Assembly: GCA_031556255.1 (NCBI GenBank)
Contig: JAVBTI010000122.1
Span: 1-16,990, forward strand
Origin: JAIRQX01 sp031556255
GTDB lineage: Bacteria > Chrysiogenota > Deferribacteres > Deferribacterales > JAISNW01
DNA: 16,990 nucleotides
Direction of reading: 5' to 3'
Numbering within the stretch: position 1 is the first letter of the stretch; each line of letters starts with the position of its first letter. Under the pieces are notes generated by a model, which was given only the letters and a program-made list of their open reading frames with translations, ran no database searches and had not been told where the DNA came from. Below, piece by piece: positions 7,062 to 15,333 of the stretch. The position numbers and the translations under genes were made by a program.

Positions 7062-7680
7062 TATAAGGGCGGACATATGTGAGGCCGGGCACAGGCTTTA
7101 CGCCAGAGAGCTGATCTCGGCGGCGGAGGGCAATATCTCCGTCCGCGACCGGCATGGCGATATATGGACAACCCCCGCCGGTGTGTGCAAAGGTTTTATG
7201 ACCCCTGGTATGCTTGTGAAAGTCACCGTCGACGGCTCGATCATAACCGCCGTCAATTATCAGCCCTCCACCGAGCTTAAGATGCACCTCCATATATACA
7301 AAAACCGCGCGGACGCCGGCGCTGTGGTGCACATCCACCCGGTCACGGCTACTGCGTTCGCGTCGGCCGGGATAGCTCTCGATAAAGCTTATCTGACTGA
7401 AAATGTGCTTTCGCTGGGCATTGTGCCCGTGGCGCCGTATGCAACCCCGTCCACCGGCGAAGTGCCGGAGTCCATAGCCCCATATATAAAGGATCATAAT
7501 GTGATCCTTCTGGCCCACCACGGGGCGCTGTGCATAGGGAAAACGCTCACGGAAGCGGTCTTCCTGGCGGAATCGGTCGAGGCTGCGGCGAAAAACGCCC
7601 TTGTAATGCGCTTTTTAGGGGCGGAAAACAGGGTGATACCGGGCGAAAAGGTCGAACAGCTTAAAAAAATTAAAAAATAA
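7054..7680 (+). CDS. Class II aldolase, probable methylthioribulose-1-P / 5-deoxyribulose-1-P aldolase
   Basis: Zinc-dependent class II aldolase/adducin-family enzyme of 208 residues, close in pattern to L-fuculose-phosphate aldolase. Zinc and catalytic residues match FucA with a +1 offset: Glu74 (PSTELKMH), His93 and His95 (VVHIHP), and His156 (AHHGAL). The phosphate-binding EGNISVR and TTPAG loops are near residues 25 and 39. The ATG lies inside the 3' end of mtnA (8-bp overlap) and an AGGAGG sits 6 nt upstream, so the two genes should be co-translated. Known pathways (the DHAP shunt of Rhodospirillum rubrum and some E. coli) pair MtnA with such an aldolase (Ald2), giving DHAP plus (methylthio)acetaldehyde or acetaldehyde. 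From context this is the best guess. MtnB dehydratase shares the fold and is the main alternative, though the sequence looks more FucA-like. Confidence 0.8.
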   Translation: MHDIRADICEAGHRLYARELISAAEGNISVRDRHGDIWTTPAGVCKGFMTPGMLVKVTVDGSIITAVNYQPSTELKMHLHIYKNRADAGAVVHIHPVTATAFASAGIALDKAYLTENVLSLGIVPVAPYATPSTGEVPESIAPYIKDHNVILLAHHGALCIGKTLTEAVFLAESVEAAAKNALVMRFLGAENRVIPGEKVEQLKKIKK

Positions 7681-7697
7681 TATATCGTTAATTGTAC

Positions 7698-7726
7698 TTG
7701 CAACAAAATCGTGAACGGTAGATAAT
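7698..7726 (+). promoter_or_regulatory. Candidate sigma-70 promoter for the asmA-family gene
   Basis: TTGCAA (7698-7703), a 17-bp spacer and GATAAT (7721-7726; 5/6 match to TATAAT) lie in the 76-bp gap after the aldolase gene. The predicted start near 7733 leaves a leader of about 24 nt that includes the AAGGTGA ribosome site. Read-through from mtnA is also possible, as no terminator is seen. Confidence 0.45.
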
Positions 7727-7756
7727 TAAATTCAAAGTTATCTGCAAGGTGAGAAT

Positions 7757-10516
7757 ATGAAAAAGGCGTTGAAAATTTTCGGGTTGGTTATAGGCATACT
7801 GGCGCTGCTTATAATATTGGCGGTAATAATAGTTCCGTTGATAGTGGATGTGAACTCTTTCAAACCCAGAATAGCGGAAATCGTCAAAGACAAAACCGGA
7901 AGGGATATAGTTTTTAACGGTAATATAGAGCTGAAAATATTTCCCTGGCTGCGGATAAAGTCTACCGACATCACATTTTCCAACGCCACCGGCTTCTCGC
8001 CTGATTATATGGCTAAAATAGGCGAAATTTCCGCCGGTGTCCGTATCATGCCCCTCCTGAAAAAGCGGATAGAACTGAGCACCATCACCCTCGACGCCCT
8101 TGAAGTTTATTATACAATCAACGAACAGGGGGTTTCCAATGTGGACGACATCCTGCAAAAGCTCTCCGGGGGCGCGGAGCCTAAAGCGGAAGCGGAACCC
8201 GCACCCATTACGGAAAGCAAACCACTCCCCATTGATATTGATAACACCACCATATCCCAGTTGAATATAACCAATATCGCCGTCAATTTTGACGACAAAA
8301 AGAATAATATGAGCGTCACCGCCGCGCCGGTGTCCGTCACGACAGGCACCATCGGCATGAATATGCCCATAGACGTGGAAATAAACGCAGCCATGACCAG
8401 CAAAAACCCCGGCATTAAATCCGCGCTCAACCTGAAAATGGTTGTGGAAGGGAACACAGAAAAAGTAAGCATATCCAATGCCGCAGGAAAGCTGGATTTT
8501 GCCATGCCGGATAATAAGATCAGCACCAGCACCGATTTAGCCCTTGAACTGGTATACGATCTTAAAAACAGCGTGGCCACCCTGAGCAAGCTGCATCTGA
8601 ACTCCCACGTGTCGGGCGATCCTGTCCCCGCGGGGGAGCAGACCGCCGTGGTTGACGGTTCGCTGGTATTTGACATCAAAAATCAGACTCTCGACCTTAA
8701 ATCCCTCGTCCTCGCCGCCGCCGGCGCCAACGCATCTCTCTCCGGCAGCGGCAACAAGCTGATGTCCGATCCGGAACTCAATCTAAACCTTGCTGTAAAA
8801 GAGTTTTCACCCAAAGACCTCTTGAAAAATCTTAAAATAAACATGGAGACGGCCAGCCCCTCCGCGCTGACAAAGCTGTCGGCCGGTTCGGCAATCACTT
8901 TTAAAAACAAAGTGGCCAACATCCCCCTTAAAGTCAAACTTGACGACAGCAACATCAGCGCAGACATAAAGGCCGACCTGAACGGGAAAAAACCGGCGAT
9001 TACGATTGTCTCCACAATCGACGGCATAAACGCCGACAACTATATGCCCCCCGCAAAACCCGCCGCCGCGCAACCTCAGGCCGCCGCGGCCGCCGCACCC
9101 GGGAAAACCGAAATAACCATCCCCGAAATAAAGATGGATCTCACCCCCCTCCCCGACATATTCGCTTCACTCAAGATCGGGAAAGTGCAGGCGGTTAAGA
9201 TGCTGTTTGAGAACATTGCGGTAAACGCCAGTCTGACGGAAGGAGTGCTTAATGTGAACCCCGTGACGATCGACCTGTACGGCGGCAAACTTAACGCCGA
9301 CGCAAAAGTCACCGGCACAAAGAATACTTTTGAAGCGGCCGTCGGCACAAGCCTGGCGTCGGTAAACCTTCCGTCGCTCCTGAAAGCCGCGGCGCCCGAC
9401 ATGGACACGGCAAACATGCCGAAAAAGCTGAACTTCAAGATGAACGCCGATTTCAAAAAGAATATCCTCAACGTCACAACTCTGAACATCAACGCGGACG
9501 AAGTCGCGGTTAAAGGCACGGCCGTCGCCGACCTTACCGGAAAGCCAAAACTGGTGTTCAATATAGATGTGAACGACATCGACCTGAACAAATATCTGCC
9601 CAAAAACGACAACGCCACAAAAAAAACGGAGAAGCCGGCGGAAACTTCAGCGGGAAACCCGGCCTTTGATATAGCGGATATCCCCGTGAACGCCGACGGG
9701 AACGTCAAAGTAAGCTCGCTGAAAATAGATAAAATGCTGTTCAGCGACATATCCGCCCATATGCTTGTAAACGAAGGTACGGCAAGCATCTCCCCGGCCA
9801 AACTTAAAGCTTTCGACGGCAGCCTTGTGGCCAACGTCACGGCAACCGGCGGCGGCGAAAATCTGAAAAGCGATATCAACGTCGAAATGGTCAACGTCAA
9901 AGCTGAAAGCATAGTGACCACCTTCGGCGATCCGAAGAAAAAATCGTTCATCTCCGGCAATCTGTCCGCCAAAGCCGACCTCAAGTCCACCGGGATGGAC
10001 AAAGATTCCATACTTAAATCCCTGAACGGAAAAGCAGGTTACACCGTGAAAAATGCCGTGTTAAACGGCATAGGGTACAATCCGAACCTGCTGTCGCTGG
10101 ATACGCTTAGATCGTTCCTCCTGCTGGACGACAAAAAAAGCACATCCATTAACGACATATCCGGCACGGCCTCGGTGGCGAACGGCACGCTGACGTTAGC
10201 GCCGGTTAAAGTCGTCTCACAGTACATGGGGCTGGACATACACGGAGGGCTGGGGCTTCTGGACCTCGGGCTGAAATTTAACGGCGACATAAACGTTGAC
10301 AACGTAAACGTGCCTATGAACATATCCGGCACCATGCACTCCCCCAAAGTCAGCATAGACCAGGCCAAACTGACGGAAGGGCTGATTGTGCAATTTACAA
10401 AAAAAACCGTAACAGGTACGATTAAAGCGCCGGTGGAGATACCGAAAAATATTATAGAAGGGACAGGGGATGCGATTCAGAAGGGACTGGACAAACTGAT
10501 ACCCGGTAAAAAATGA
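7757..10516 (+). CDS. AsmA-family envelope protein
   Basis: Large protein of 919 residues, anchored in the inner membrane by one N-terminal helix (about residues 7-30, after MKKALK), with the rest in the periplasm. The start resembles AsmA: DVNSFKPRIAEIVKDKTGR, then a GNIELKIFPWLRI strand and a repeated beta-rich pattern. An Ala/Pro-rich linker lies at about 432-455 and a Lys/Glu-rich one near 620-635. The C-terminal AsmA_2-like part (about 740-900) ends in DIHGGLGLLDLGLKFNGD and a lysine-rich tail. AsmA/YhdP/TamB proteins are repeating-beta-groove proteins linked to phospholipid movement to the outer membrane and to outer-membrane assembly; this role is transferred from the family. AAGGTGA 5-6 nt upstream supports the ATG. 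The stop codon is the first arm of a hairpin. The functional link to mtnA is unclear. Confidence 0.9.
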   Translation: MKKALKIFGLVIGILALLIILAVIIVPLIVDVNSFKPRIAEIVKDKTGRDIVFNGNIELKIFPWLRIKSTDITFSNATGFSPDYMAKIGEISAGVRIMPLLKKRIELSTITLDALEVYYTINEQGVSNVDDILQKLSGGAEPKAEAEPAPITESKPLPIDIDNTTISQLNITNIAVNFDDKKNNMSVTAAPVSVTTGTIGMNMPIDVEINAAMTSKNPGIKSALNLKMVVEGNTEKVSISNAAGKLDFAMPDNKISTSTDLALELVYDLKNSVATLSKLHLNSHVSGDPVPAGEQTAVVDGSLVFDIKNQTLDLKSLVLAAAGANASLSGSGNKLMSDPELNLNLAVKEFSPKDLLKNLKINMETASPSALTKLSAGSAITFKNKVANIPLKVKLDDSNISADIKADLNGKKPAITIVSTIDGINADNYMPPAKPAAAQPQAAAAAAPGKTEITIPEIKMDLTPLPDIFASLKIGKVQAVKMLFENIAVNASLTEGVLNVNPVTIDLYGGKLNADAKVTGTKNTFEAAVGTSLASVNLPSLLKAAAPDMDTANMPKKLNFKMNADFKKNILNVTTLNINADEVAVKGTAVADLTGKPKLVFNIDVNDIDLNKYLPKNDNATKKTEKPAETSAGNPAFDIADIPVNADGNVKVSSLKIDKMLFSDISAHMLVNEGTASISPAKLKAFDGSLVANVTATGGGENLKSDINVEMVNVKAESIVTTFGDPKKKSFISGNLSAKADLKSTGMDKDSILKSLNGKAGYTVKNAVLNGIGYNPNLLSLDTLRSFLLLDDKKSTSINDISGTASVANGTLTLAPVKVVSQYMGLDIHGGLGLLDLGLKFNGDINVDNVNVPMNISGTMHSPKVSIDQAKLTEGLIVQFTKKTVTGTIKAPVEIPKNIIEGTGDAIQKGLDKLIPGKK

Positions 10517-10555
10517 CGCAGTTGTTGCCTGCGAAGCAGGCTTACAAATGCGTCA
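10514..10555 (+). terminator. Hairpin overlapping the asmA-family stop codon
   Basis: TGACGCA (10514-10520, containing the TGA stop) pairs with TGCGTCA (10549-10555). A second stem, GCCTGC/GCAGGC (10527-10532 and 10536-10541), sits inside with a GAA loop. No T-run follows, so it may protect the 3' end or be part of a palindromic element and not an intrinsic terminator. Confidence 0.4.
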
Positions 10556-10640
10556 TCCCGGGCTTGACACGGGATCCGGGAAAACATCATCTATCATGGA
10601 TTCCGGCTCTGAGGCCGGAATGACGGAAACGGCAGTGCCG
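10555..10640. repeat. Palindromic extragenic repeat pair upstream of dam
   Basis: Element one pairs ATCCCG (10555-10560) with CGGGAT (10570-10575). Element two pairs ATTCCGGC (10600-10607) with GCCGGAAT (10614-10621) and ends in GACGG. A third small inverted repeat, CGGCA-G-TGCCG, lies at 10630-10640. The GTCATCCCGGG...ATTCCGG...CCGGAATGACG layout is that of dispersed palindromic repeats known from many bacterial genomes (from memory, not searched). The whole 10517-10703 gap shows no coding signal. Confidence 0.7.
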
Positions 10641-10703
10641 CAGTGACCGGAAATGACAGGCCCCGGCCCGGTGGCGGGAACATCACATTAGGAATATGAT
10701 TAA

Positions 10704-11615
10704 ATGGTGCATACAGACAACAAAGCAGCCGTTAAGCCCTTCCTGAAATGGGCCGGCGGGAAAGGGCAGCTCCTGAAGGCGATACGCAAAACCTACCCCC
10801 CGGAACTGGGACGCGGGATAAAAAAATATGCCGAGCCCTTTGTCGGCGGCGGCGCCGTCCTTCTTGACATATTGAGCAGGTACGCGCTGGACGGAATATA
10901 TATCAGCGACGTTAACACGGAGCTTATCAATGCCTACAAAGCCGTGCGCGACGACGTGGCCGGCCTTGTTTCCGCGCTCGGGAGTATTCAGAAAGAGTAC
11001 CTGCGCCTCACCCCGCACAGGCGGAAAAAATATTACTACGCCAAAAGAGAGCTGTTCAACGCCTCAAAGCCCCGCCCTCCTGAAGATGGCGATACTGATG
11101 CCGCGGCACTCTTTATATTCCTGAATAAAACCTGCTTTAACGGCCTCCACAGGGTCAATAAAAAAGGGCTGTTCAATGTGCCCATAGGCGCTTACAAAAA
11201 CCCCCTCATCTGTGACACCGCCAACCTTGAGCGGATATCCGCCCTGCTTCAGAACGTGACCATAGTCTGCGGCGATTACAGGCTGTCTTCCGGTTTTATC
11301 GACGCAAACACCTTTGTGTACTTCGACCCGCCTTACCGCCCGCTGAATGAAACCGCGAATTTCAACGCCTATACGGAAAATATTTTTAACGACATATCCC
11401 ACAGGGAGCTGGCCGATTTTGTGAACGAGATGGCGGAAAAACAGGCTAAAATCGTGGTGAGCAACTCTGACCCGAAAAATGCGGATAAAAGCGACAACTT
11501 CTTTGACGAACTCTACGCCGGGCACAGGATCGGCAGGACGGAAGCCGCCCGCACAATCAACTGCAACCGCGACGCCAGGGGGAAGATAAACGAACTGCTG
11601 ATATCGACGTTTTAA
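10704..11615 (+). CDS. dam: DNA adenine methyltransferase, D12 class (Dam-like)
   Basis: Transfers methyl from S-adenosylmethionine to adenine N6 in DNA. The alpha-type motif order is complete: FLKWAGGKGQLL (residues 13-24), the SAM-binding EPFVGGGAVLLD (44-55), SDVNTELIN (68-76), LNKTCFNGLHRVNKKGLFNVP (roughly 140-160), the catalytic DPPY (208-211) followed by RPLNETANFNAYT, and the C-terminal ARGKINELLI. The TCFNG-RVNKKG block and the tail resemble GATC-specific Dam/DpnM enzymes, so GATC is the likely target; that is inference. Its 303 residues are near the family norm. AGGA lies 10 nt before the ATG. No restriction endonuclease gene is adjacent, so it looks solitary. Palindromic repeats lie upstream and a convergent ClC gene downstream. 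Codon use looks like that of its neighbours. Confidence 0.92.
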   Translation: MVHTDNKAAVKPFLKWAGGKGQLLKAIRKTYPPELGRGIKKYAEPFVGGGAVLLDILSRYALDGIYISDVNTELINAYKAVRDDVAGLVSALGSIQKEYLRLTPHRRKKYYYAKRELFNASKPRPPEDGDTDAAALFIFLNKTCFNGLHRVNKKGLFNVPIGAYKNPLICDTANLERISALLQNVTIVCGDYRLSSGFIDANTFVYFDPPYRPLNETANFNAYTENIFNDISHRELADFVNEMAEKQAKIVVSNSDPKNADKSDNFFDELYAGHRIGRTEAARTINCNRDARGKINELLISTF

Positions 11616-11625
11616 ATGAGGAGCG

Positions 11626-11718
11626 TCAGAATACCACGCCAATAACAATTTCAAAAGAATCGGGAACAGGATCAGCTGCCGATATAATCAAAATAAGAGC
11701 GGCGAAAAAATGCTTCAT
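11626..11718 (-). CDS. Possible 30-residue hydrophobic small protein
   Basis: A short frame in the dam/clc convergent spacer starts MKHFFAALILIISAA, which looks like a signal or membrane segment, and ends at TGA 11626-11628. A good promoter-like sequence (11732-11760) lies just upstream on the same strand. There is no ribosome binding site, and by hand count only about a third of third codon positions are G or C, unlike the neighbouring genes. It may be a chance frame in AT-richer spacer DNA. Confidence 0.2.
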   Translation of the reverse strand: MKHFFAALILIISAADPVPDSFEIVIGVVF

Positions 11719-11731
11719 ATGATGTGCTGCA

Positions 11732-11760
11732 AGTATAAATCAATACACAACAGGCGTCAA
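11732..11760 (-). promoter_or_regulatory. Sigma-70-like promoter at the end of the ClC gene
   Basis: On the minus strand TTGACG (11760-11755), a 17-bp spacer and TATACT (11737-11732) match consensus at five of six positions in each box. The -35 box overlaps the ClC stop codon. The predicted start near 11725 would give an RNA running toward, and antisense to, the 3' end of dam. No known gene follows, so it may drive a small RNA or small ORF, or be chance. Confidence 0.4.
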
Positions 11761-13511
11761 ACTTTTCCCGCGATCTTTTTATTATAAACCGCCAGCATGT
11801 CGCTGCGTTTCAGGAAGCCCACCAGGCGCGGAACACCGCCGGCATCGTCCACCACCACGGGCAGATCCCCCGCCGCCTTGCCGCTGAAAAGCGCCATGGC
11901 GTCCGCCAGCGTGCTTTCCGGGGAGACGGTGGCAAAACCTTTCCTGGTGCAAAAATCACCCGCCATTATCACGCTGTCCCTCCCTTTTTCAAAGAGGGCG
12001 CTGCGGATATCGTTGAAAGAGATCATCCCGCACAGCACCTTACCCTCTCCGGTCACCGGGAAATACTCGTAGGGATGGCGGCGCATCGTCTCCAGGATTT
12101 TGGAAAAGGGCGTGTCCTCAGTGAAAGTGACCATATCCGTCAGCATGACGTCTTTGACCTTTATCCCGGACAGAATGGCGGCCTCGGTACTCTGCTGTAT
12201 ATCCAGCCCCTCGTCCGCCAGCGGCCTTGAGAAAAAGGAGTATCTGTATACCAGCGGCGCGCACACGTTCGCTATAATCACACAGGCCATGAGGGGCAGC
12301 ACTATCTGGTAGCTTTGGGTTATCTCAAAGATCATCAGGATGGAGGTTATCGGCGCCCGCATAGTGGCCGCCAGCGTCGCGCCCATCCCTATCAGGGCGT
12401 AACTTCCGGAGGAGCTGAAATACTCCGGCAGCAGGGCGTGCGCGCCCCAGCCGCAGAAGCCGCCCAGCGCCGCCCCCACGAACAGCGACGGCACAAACAG
12501 CCCACCCGCCCCGCCGGAACCGAGCGTCAGCGAAGTGGCGGCAATTTTTAACCCCACCAGCAGCAGCAAAAAGTAGCCCGTGAGGTTTTCATTCAGTATC
12601 TGCATGACCGTGCCGTAGCCGACACCCATGACGTTGCGGCAGAACAGCCCTATCACGCCCAGGGCAAGCCCGCCCACCGCCGGTTTCACCCAGCCGGGAA
12701 TCTTCATTTCGGCGAAGCTGTCCGCCGTGTAAAAATAAAACTTCACGAACAGCGCGCCCACTATCCCAACAATTACGCCCATCAGGGCGTAGAACGGTAT
12801 TTCATAAGGGCTTGTAAAGATATACGGCGGAGCGATGAAGGTCACGTGGTCGCCGAACCATGCCCGGCTGAGCACGGTGGCGCTGACGCAGGAGATCACT
12901 ACCGGCGCAAACACCTGAAATTCAAGCTTTCCGAGGAGCACCTCCGCTGTGAACATGGCTCCCGCCATCGGGGTGTTGAAGGTGGCGGCAAGCCCGCCCC
13001 CCGCGCCGGATGCTATGGCAAAACGCATATGTCTTGGGGAAAATCTGAAAAGCGAAGCGATAGCGGAGCCTATGGAGGCCCCGATGTGGACTATCGGCCC
13101 TTCACGGCCGGCGGAGCCGCCGGTACCCAGGGTAACGGCGGAGGTGAACGTGGTAACCACCCCCACAGACCACGGTATAGGGGTTTTCATCACAATGGCT
13201 TTTATTACCACGGGAACACCGCGCCAGTGTCTGTTTTTGTAGAAATGGTATACGACCCCGACGAGAAGGCCGCCCAATGCGGGAACGACGAGTATCTTAT
13301 AAAACGGTGCCTGCTGCAGAGCCGGCAGGACGACTTCCTCGCCGGAACTGTAACACAGCTTCTGTATGGCGGCAATAGCCGTGCGGAAAACTATGTTCCC
13401 CGCGCCGGCCGCCACCCCTATTATCACTGCAATCAGTACCAAATACAGATTTTGGTACTGCGATAAAGATTCCCTGACCTTTATCGCACTGCGCCGGAAA
13501 TTATTACTCAA
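11757..13511 (-). CDS. ClC-family chloride channel/transporter with CBS domain pair
   Basis: Inner-membrane ClC anion protein of 584 residues with the usual multi-helix core (about 20-425) and a C-terminal CBS pair (about 450-580) that may bind nucleotides. Signature elements are present: GGSAGREGPIVHIGA with the gating glutamate Glu137, and GSGGAGGLFVPSL near residue 331. At the position of the internal proton glutamate (Glu203 in E. coli ClcA, after Glu202) this protein has Val191 after Glu190 (FTAEVLLG), as in vertebrate chloride channels. A simple 2:1 Cl/H exchanger is therefore less likely. The only reasonable start is the TTG at 13511, which overlaps the glmS stop as TTGAGTAA; no good ribosome site is seen, suggesting translational coupling. 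It is the last gene of the glmU-glmS block. Confidence 0.9.
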   Translation of the reverse strand: MSNNFRRSAIKVRESLSQYQNLYLVLIAVIIGVAAGAGNIVFRTAIAAIQKLCYSSGEEVVLPALQQAPFYKILVVPALGGLLVGVVYHFYKNRHWRGVPVVIKAIVMKTPIPWSVGVVTTFTSAVTLGTGGSAGREGPIVHIGASIGSAIASLFRFSPRHMRFAIASGAGGGLAATFNTPMAGAMFTAEVLLGKLEFQVFAPVVISCVSATVLSRAWFGDHVTFIAPPYIFTSPYEIPFYALMGVIVGIVGALFVKFYFYTADSFAEMKIPGWVKPAVGGLALGVIGLFCRNVMGVGYGTVMQILNENLTGYFLLLLVGLKIAATSLTLGSGGAGGLFVPSLFVGAALGGFCGWGAHALLPEYFSSSGSYALIGMGATLAATMRAPITSILMIFEITQSYQIVLPLMACVIIANVCAPLVYRYSFFSRPLADEGLDIQQSTEAAILSGIKVKDVMLTDMVTFTEDTPFSKILETMRRHPYEYFPVTGEGKVLCGMISFNDIRSALFEKGRDSVIMAGDFCTRKGFATVSPESTLADAMALFSGKAAGDLPVVVDDAGGVPRLVGFLKRSDMLAVYNKKIAGKV

Positions 13512-15333
13512 CCGTTACGCTCTTTGCCAGGTTCCTCGGTTTATCCACGTCTTTGCCAAGCCCTTTGGCTGTGAAGTAGGCAAAAAGCTGCGCCACGATG
13601 ACGGTCAGAAAAGGTGACTGTTCTTCACTGCACTCGGGAACGTAAAGCTGGTGGTCGCACTCCGGATGGTCTCCCCGGCTGGACTCGGACATAATCGCAA
13701 TAACCTTCGACCCGCGCGCTTTCGCCTCCTGAAGGTTGGAGAATATCTTGTCGCGCACCTTCCCGGCGGGGGCGAAAGCCATGACGGGGAAGTTTTCGTC
13801 CAGCATTGCAATGGGGCCGTGCTTCAGCTCGCCTGACGCGTAAGCCTCAGCATGGATATATGTGGTTTCTTTCAGCTTCAGCGAGCCTTCATATGCTATG
13901 GGGCAGTTGTAATGCCGCCCTAGATACATAAAGTGCTTTGTGTTTTTGTATACTTCAGCCACAGCCTTGATTTCCTGCGCCGTCTCCAAAAGCTGCCCGA
14001 TTTTTTCCGGGAGCCGCAGAACTTCATCAAGCGCCGACGAAATAACATTGTTATCGGTGATTTTGCGTTTCTCGCCCAGCCATAAGGCAAGCAGGAGGAA
14101 AGTCATCGCCTGAGACATAAACGCTTTCGTGGACGCCACGCTGATCTCCGGCCCCGCGTGGGTATACAGCACATAGTCGGCCTCGTTTGCTATGGCGGAA
14201 CCCACCACGTTGCACATGGCAACTATCTTTCCGCCGCGGCTCTTGGCGGCGCGCATGGCGCTCTTTGTGTCCGCCGTCTCGCCGGACTGGCTGACGCAGA
14301 TGCAGAGTATATTTTCGTTCAACGGCAGATCCCTGTTCGGGTATTCGGAAGCGATCTCCACTTCAACCGGGATGTGGGCGTATTTTTCAATGAAAATTTT
14401 ACCCAAAAGCCCCGAGTGCCAGCTTGTGCCGCAGGCAAGCACCAGAATCCGCTCTATTTTGGAAACGGAACCCTCCAGAGCGGAGAGCTCGCCCAGAACA
14501 ACCTTTCCCGCGTCCGGCACCACCTTGCCCCGCAAGGTGTCTATTATGGTGTGGGGCTGTTCGTGTATTTCCTTCAGCATGAAATCGTCGTAACCGGCCT
14601 TTTCCGCCATTGCGGGGTCCCAGTCGATATGCTTCGTCCGGCGGTATACTTCCGCGCCGGATGAATCGTAAAGTCTGGCCCCGTTCCCGGTGAGGACGGC
14701 CATCTCCCCCTCGTTCAGGGTCAGAAAATCGCGGGTGATGAAAAGCGCCGCCGGTATGTCGCTGATGGCCAGATATTCACCCGTGGACGGCGACACGCCT
14801 ATCACAAGCGGGCTGTCTTTACGGGTAACCACTATTTTATCAGGCTCTTTAGACGAAATAACCGCCAGAGCATAAGAACCTCTTACCTTTTCGGTGGCCT
14901 TGCGGACGGCTTCCGGCAGGCTGCCTTTGTAAAACACCTCAATAAGGTGCGCCAGAACCTCCGTATCAGTATCGGATGTGAATTTATACCCTTTTTCAAC
15001 AAGTTCCTGTTTAAGAGCAAGATAGTTTTCCACTATTCCGTTATGCACAAGGGCAATGTGGCCGGAACGGTGCGGATGGGCGTTGGCTTCCGACGGGCGG
15101 CCGTGCGTGGCCCAGCGGGTATGGCCTATTCCCATATTGGAGTTAATTTTTTTCCCTTCCAGAGCTTTCCTGAGGTTTTCAAGCTTCCCTTCGGCACGTA
15201 TGATAACGATGTCATCGCCGTCGGGAACGGCAACGCCCGCGGAATCGTAGCCGCGGTATTCGAGCCGGGTCAGCCCCTTCACTATTGTATCCACTGCGTT
15301 TGAGTTTCCGATGTAGCCTACTATTCCACACAT
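13504..15333 (-). CDS. glmS: Glutamine--fructose-6-phosphate aminotransferase (isomerizing) GlmS
   Basis: Makes glucosamine-6-phosphate from fructose-6-phosphate and glutamine, the first committed step to UDP-GlcNAc; cytosolic. It begins MCGIVGYIGN, with Cys2 as the glutaminase nucleophile; because Cys must follow Met, the start at 15333 is fixed. The GATase-2 domain spans about 1-220 with RLEYRGYDSAG and HTRWATHG. Two SIS sugar-isomerase domains follow, with CGTSWHSG, SQSGETADT and STKAF motifs. It ends in the classic PRNLAKSVTVE. The 609-residue length is normal. AGGAG lies about 12 nt before the ATG, a rather long spacing. It follows glmU by 95 bp, a gap with two hairpins (15370-15385 and 15398-15418). 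Its stop overlaps the ClC start by 8 bp. Confidence 0.98.
   Translation of the reverse strand: MCGIVGYIGNSNAVDTIVKGLTRLEYRGYDSAGVAVPDGDDIVIIRAEGKLENLRKALEGKKINSNMGIGHTRWATHGRPSEANAHPHRSGHIALVHNGIVENYLALKQELVEKGYKFTSDTDTEVLAHLIEVFYKGSLPEAVRKATEKVRGSYALAVISSKEPDKIVVTRKDSPLVIGVSPSTGEYLAISDIPAALFITRDFLTLNEGEMAVLTGNGARLYDSSGAEVYRRTKHIDWDPAMAEKAGYDDFMLKEIHEQPHTIIDTLRGKVVPDAGKVVLGELSALEGSVSKIERILVLACGTSWHSGLLGKIFIEKYAHIPVEVEIASEYPNRDLPLNENILCICVSQSGETADTKSAMRAAKSRGGKIVAMCNVVGSAIANEADYVLYTHAGPEISVASTKAFMSQAMTFLLLALWLGEKRKITDNNVISSALDEVLRLPEKIGQLLETAQEIKAVAEVYKNTKHFMYLGRHYNCPIAYEGSLKLKETTYIHAEAYASGELKHGPIAMLDENFPVMAFAPAGKVRDKIFSNLQEAKARGSKVIAIMSESSRGDHPECDHQLYVPECSEEQSPFLTVIVAQLFAYFTAKGLGKDVDKPRNLAKSVTVE

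Noticed and set aside
7698..7756. Intrinsic terminator between the aldolase and asmA-family genes
   Set aside because: No GC-rich stem with a T-run is present; the region fits a promoter better.
10695..10700. TATGAT as a dam -10 box
   Set aside because: No acceptable -35 box lies 16-18 bp upstream, and it sits only 3 nt from the ATG.
13437..13459. Inverted repeat GTACCAAA...TTTGGTAC inside the ClC gene
   Set aside because: It lies within coding sequence for the first membrane helix and is probably coincidental.
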